Shown: piece by piece, positions 7,024-8,243 of the stretch | Layout of the letters: the number at the start of each line of letters is the position of its first letter | How positions within the stretch are numbered: the first letter of the stretch is position 1 | Assembly: GCA_031269635.1 (NCBI GenBank) | Contig: JAISYY010000335.1 | Span: 1 to 8,243, forward strand | Direction: 5' to 3' | Origin: Tannerella sp. | Lineage (GTDB): Bacteria; Bacteroidota; Bacteroidia; Bacteroidales; Tannerellaceae | Length of the DNA stretch: 8,243 bases | Made by a program: the position numbers and the translations under genes | Notes under the pieces: generated by a model | The model's input: only the letters and a program-made list of their open reading frames with translations | The model's database searches: none | What the model was told of the DNA's origin: nothing

Positions 7024-7488
7024 TTAAAATCTAATTAAATATTTTGTACACTTTATTTCATCATACGAATAAGTCAGGTCTTCCTCCACCGTCGATTTTC
7101 GTTTAGAGCCGTCGGGTTTAATCTTTTTTTCGACCGATATTGTAGCGCAACGGTCGTCGGCGGCTTTTAATATTCCGGTAAGTTTTGTACCGTTCTTCAG
7201 CAACATCTCCACTTCGTTCCCCAGGTTTTTAATATACTGGCGGACAATCTTAAACGGCGATGTGATGCCGGAAGAACCCACTTCAAGTTCAAAATCTTCC
7301 TTCTCCCGATCCAGATTTTCTTCTATATAACGGCTCAGAACGGCACATTCGTCGATACTTATGCCGTTATCATTATCTATCTCCACAGAAATCCGGTTAT
7401 CCGGACTGACGGATATGTCCACCAGAAAAGAATCCGATTCTTTCAACCGTTCCTCTGCCAAACTTTTTATAAAATCTTTATCTATCAT
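7024..7488 (-). CDS. rimP: Ribosome maturation factor RimP
   Basis: RimP assists late assembly of the 30S ribosomal subunit. The 154-residue product shows the two-part RimP layout: an N-terminal alpha/beta domain (about 1-82, containing LSRYIEENLD and FELEVGSSGITSPFK, the local form of the family's LEVSSPGLDRPL motif) and a C-terminal SH3-like domain (about 83-154, with NGTKLTGILKAADD and ending YDEIKCTKYLIRF). I chose the ATG at 7488 because MIDKDFIKSLAEE fits the family N-terminus as I know it. The frame is open further up: ATG at 7494, ATG at 7530 (with AAGGA a few bases before it) and GTG at 7533 would add up to 15 residues. That extension is encoded by the leader hairpin, which argues against it, but the 7530 start is not excluded. 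It is the first gene of the nusA-infB cluster. Confidence 0.93.
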   Translation of the reverse strand: MIDKDFIKSLAEERLKESDSFLVDISVSPDNRISVEIDNDNGISIDECAVLSRYIEENLDREKEDFELEVGSSGITSPFKIVRQYIKNLGNEVEMLLKNGTKLTGILKAADDRCATISVEKKIKPDGSKRKSTVEEDLTYSYDEIKCTKYLIRF

Positions 7489-7500
7489 AATCATATAAAA

Positions 7501-7525
7501 GAAGGGGAACTTTCTGCCCCCCTTC
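7501..7525 (-). promoter_or_regulatory. GC-rich hairpin in the rimP-nusA-infB leader
   Basis: In the transcript GAAGGGG (7525-7519) pairs with CCCCTTC (7507-7501) over an 11-base loop, giving a perfect 7-bp stem, followed at once by TTTTATAT. The stem ends 12 bases before the ATG at 7488, so it could hinder ribosome access, or with its short U-run act as a weak terminator or attenuator. It lies about 22 bases after the predicted transcription start. Function is inferred; the pairing is seen directly. If translation began at 7530 or 7533 the hairpin would be coding. Confidence 0.5.
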
Positions 7526-7550
7526 ACCATCACTTATCCTTAATCGCCTG

Positions 7551-7582
7551 CAAAGATAATTGAATATTTGCAAACCGGCAAA
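7551..7582 (-). promoter_or_regulatory. Bacteroidota-type promoter for the rimP operon
   Basis: On the minus strand a -33 box TTTG (7582-7579) and a -7 box TATCTTTG (7558-7551) are separated by exactly 20 bases. This is a full match to the primary sigma-factor consensus described for Bacteroides (TTTG, about 20 bp, TAnnTTTG). The predicted transcription start is about 7547, giving a leader of roughly 59 bases before the ATG at 7488. A second TTTG at 7574-7571 is too close to the -7 box to be the -33 element. Confidence 0.78.
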
Positions 7583-7650
7583 ATATTACATTATTTTTTA
7601 CCGTTATGGTATAAAAATTTATATGATTGATGTATTTGAAAAAAATCCGG

Positions 7651-8243
7651 TTATGTTAATTCTTTTATTTTGATGCTGCGGAAAGAAACTTCATCGCCAT
7701 GGTCCTGAAGCAGTATGCGGCCTTTCGGAGCCTCGCCGAACGGCCCGTCCGTATTGTATTCTTTAGCGGCATATTTACTGTTTTTCACCAGATCGCGAAA
7801 CGCATCGGAACCCCGCTCGTATTCAACCGTTTTGAATCCGTTAAGCCAATGCTCTGCATGCTTGTTCGGGAACACTTTTATAACGGCCTGATTCCATTGA
7901 CTGACGCCGTTAAAACGCTTGTTCTGAGGCTTAATCAGGTCATAAAGACCGGCGCATGCACGGCTTCCCGGCGCAGAGGTATAGAGCTTTGCATCAGCAT
8001 GAACCGCATCGTCAAGAATCTGATATTCAAGGCCGAATGCAGAACCTTTTTGCTTTTCGCTTTCCGTCACAAAATATTTTATACCGCTGTTTGCTCCTTC
8101 CGTAATCTTAAATTCAAGGCTCAACTCAAAAGCCGAATATTCATCCCGCGTCACAATGTCGCCGCCATGCGTGGATTCACTTCCGTCGCCGCGTAACACG
8201 GTGATTGCGCCGTCTGCGATTTTCCAGCCCTTATCCGGAAATG
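7651..8243 (-). CDS. DUF1080 / 3-keto-disaccharide hydrolase family protein (C-terminal part, cut by window edge)
   Basis: The 196 visible residues run in one open frame from the window edge (FPDKGWKIADGAITVL...) to a TAA at 7653. They show the landmarks of the DUF1080 (3-keto-disaccharide hydrolase) beta-sandwich domain: GWKIADGAITV at the front, STHGGDIVT and YSAFELSLEFKITEGANSGIKYFV in the first sheet, LEYQILDD, then SQWNQAVIKV, HWLNGFKTVEYERGS, and the closing GRILLQDHGDEVSFRSIKIKEL. Members act on, or are thought to act on, 3-keto-glycosides during carbohydrate breakdown, and Bacteroidales often encode many, usually secreted. Any signal peptide or first domain lies beyond the window; tandem DUF1080 proteins exist, so this may be a second copy. 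A GTG at 8199 inside the domain is not the start, because the conserved sequence continues upstream of it. It is probably not functionally tied to the rimP operon. Confidence 0.9.
   Translation of the reverse strand, partial: FPDKGWKIADGAITVLRGDGSESTHGGDIVTRDEYSAFELSLEFKITEGANSGIKYFVTESEKQKGSAFGLEYQILDDAVHADAKLYTSAPGSRACAGLYDLIKPQNKRFNGVSQWNQAVIKVFPNKHAEHWLNGFKTVEYERGSDAFRDLVKNSKYAAKEYNTDGPFGEAPKGRILLQDHGDEVSFRSIKIKELT

Noticed and set aside
7600..7622. Weak inverted repeat TACC-GTTAT-GGTA with flanking T and A runs, as a terminator for the DUF1080 gene
   Set aside because: The stem is only 4 bp before a mismatch, the rest being A-T pairs, and on the minus strand it is followed by A, not T. 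The T7 run at 7645-7639 has no stable stem in front of it either, so I cannot place a terminator for that gene.
7699..8196. Plus-strand ORF of 165 codons
   Set aside because: Antisense to the DUF1080 domain, whose conserved residues read clearly on the minus strand.

Overview
The window reads as a chromosomal segment of a Bacteroidota bacterium, most likely order Bacteroidales. Three things point there. The gene order rimP-nusA-infB-cvpA-like-sufB-sufC is one I associate with this group. The IF2 protein has the long acidic/proline-rich N-terminal extension of Bacteroidales IF2. The one clear promoter has the Bacteroidota form (TTTG, 20 bp, TAnnTTTG) rather than the E. coli sigma-70 form. Genus cannot be set from the sequence alone.

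Every convincing gene lies on the minus strand, so transcription runs from high to low coordinates. At the right edge (7651-8243) is the C-terminal part of a DUF1080 / 3-keto-disaccharide hydrolase family protein, cut by the window end. A 162-base gap separates it from the most likely rimP start; the gap holds a strong promoter (7551-7582) and a GC-rich hairpin in the rimP leader (7501-7525). The tightly packed genes rimP, nusA, infB and a CvpA-family membrane protein follow, with gaps of 9, 51 and 6 bases. After 20 more bases comes sufB. A 168-base spacer with a terminator-like hairpin and a 47-codon ORF of doubtful status precedes sufC, whose N-terminal 95 codons are visible before the left edge.

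The genes join core information processing to Fe-S assembly: RimP matures the 30S subunit, NusA sets RNA polymerase pausing and termination, IF2 places initiator tRNA on the ribosome, and SufB/SufC belong to the SufBCD scaffold that builds Fe-S clusters. With one strong promoter at the front and small gaps, they probably share a transcript up to sufB, with possible attenuation before sufC.

Most of the window is conserved housekeeping sequence, and I found no new defence, mobile or RNA system. The points worth following up are small but specific. SufC has isoleucine where the invariant Walker A lysine should be. SufB carries a 23-residue low-complexity insertion bounded by direct repeats. The sufB-sufC spacer is unusually structured. 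The rimP leader has a hairpin just before the start codon.
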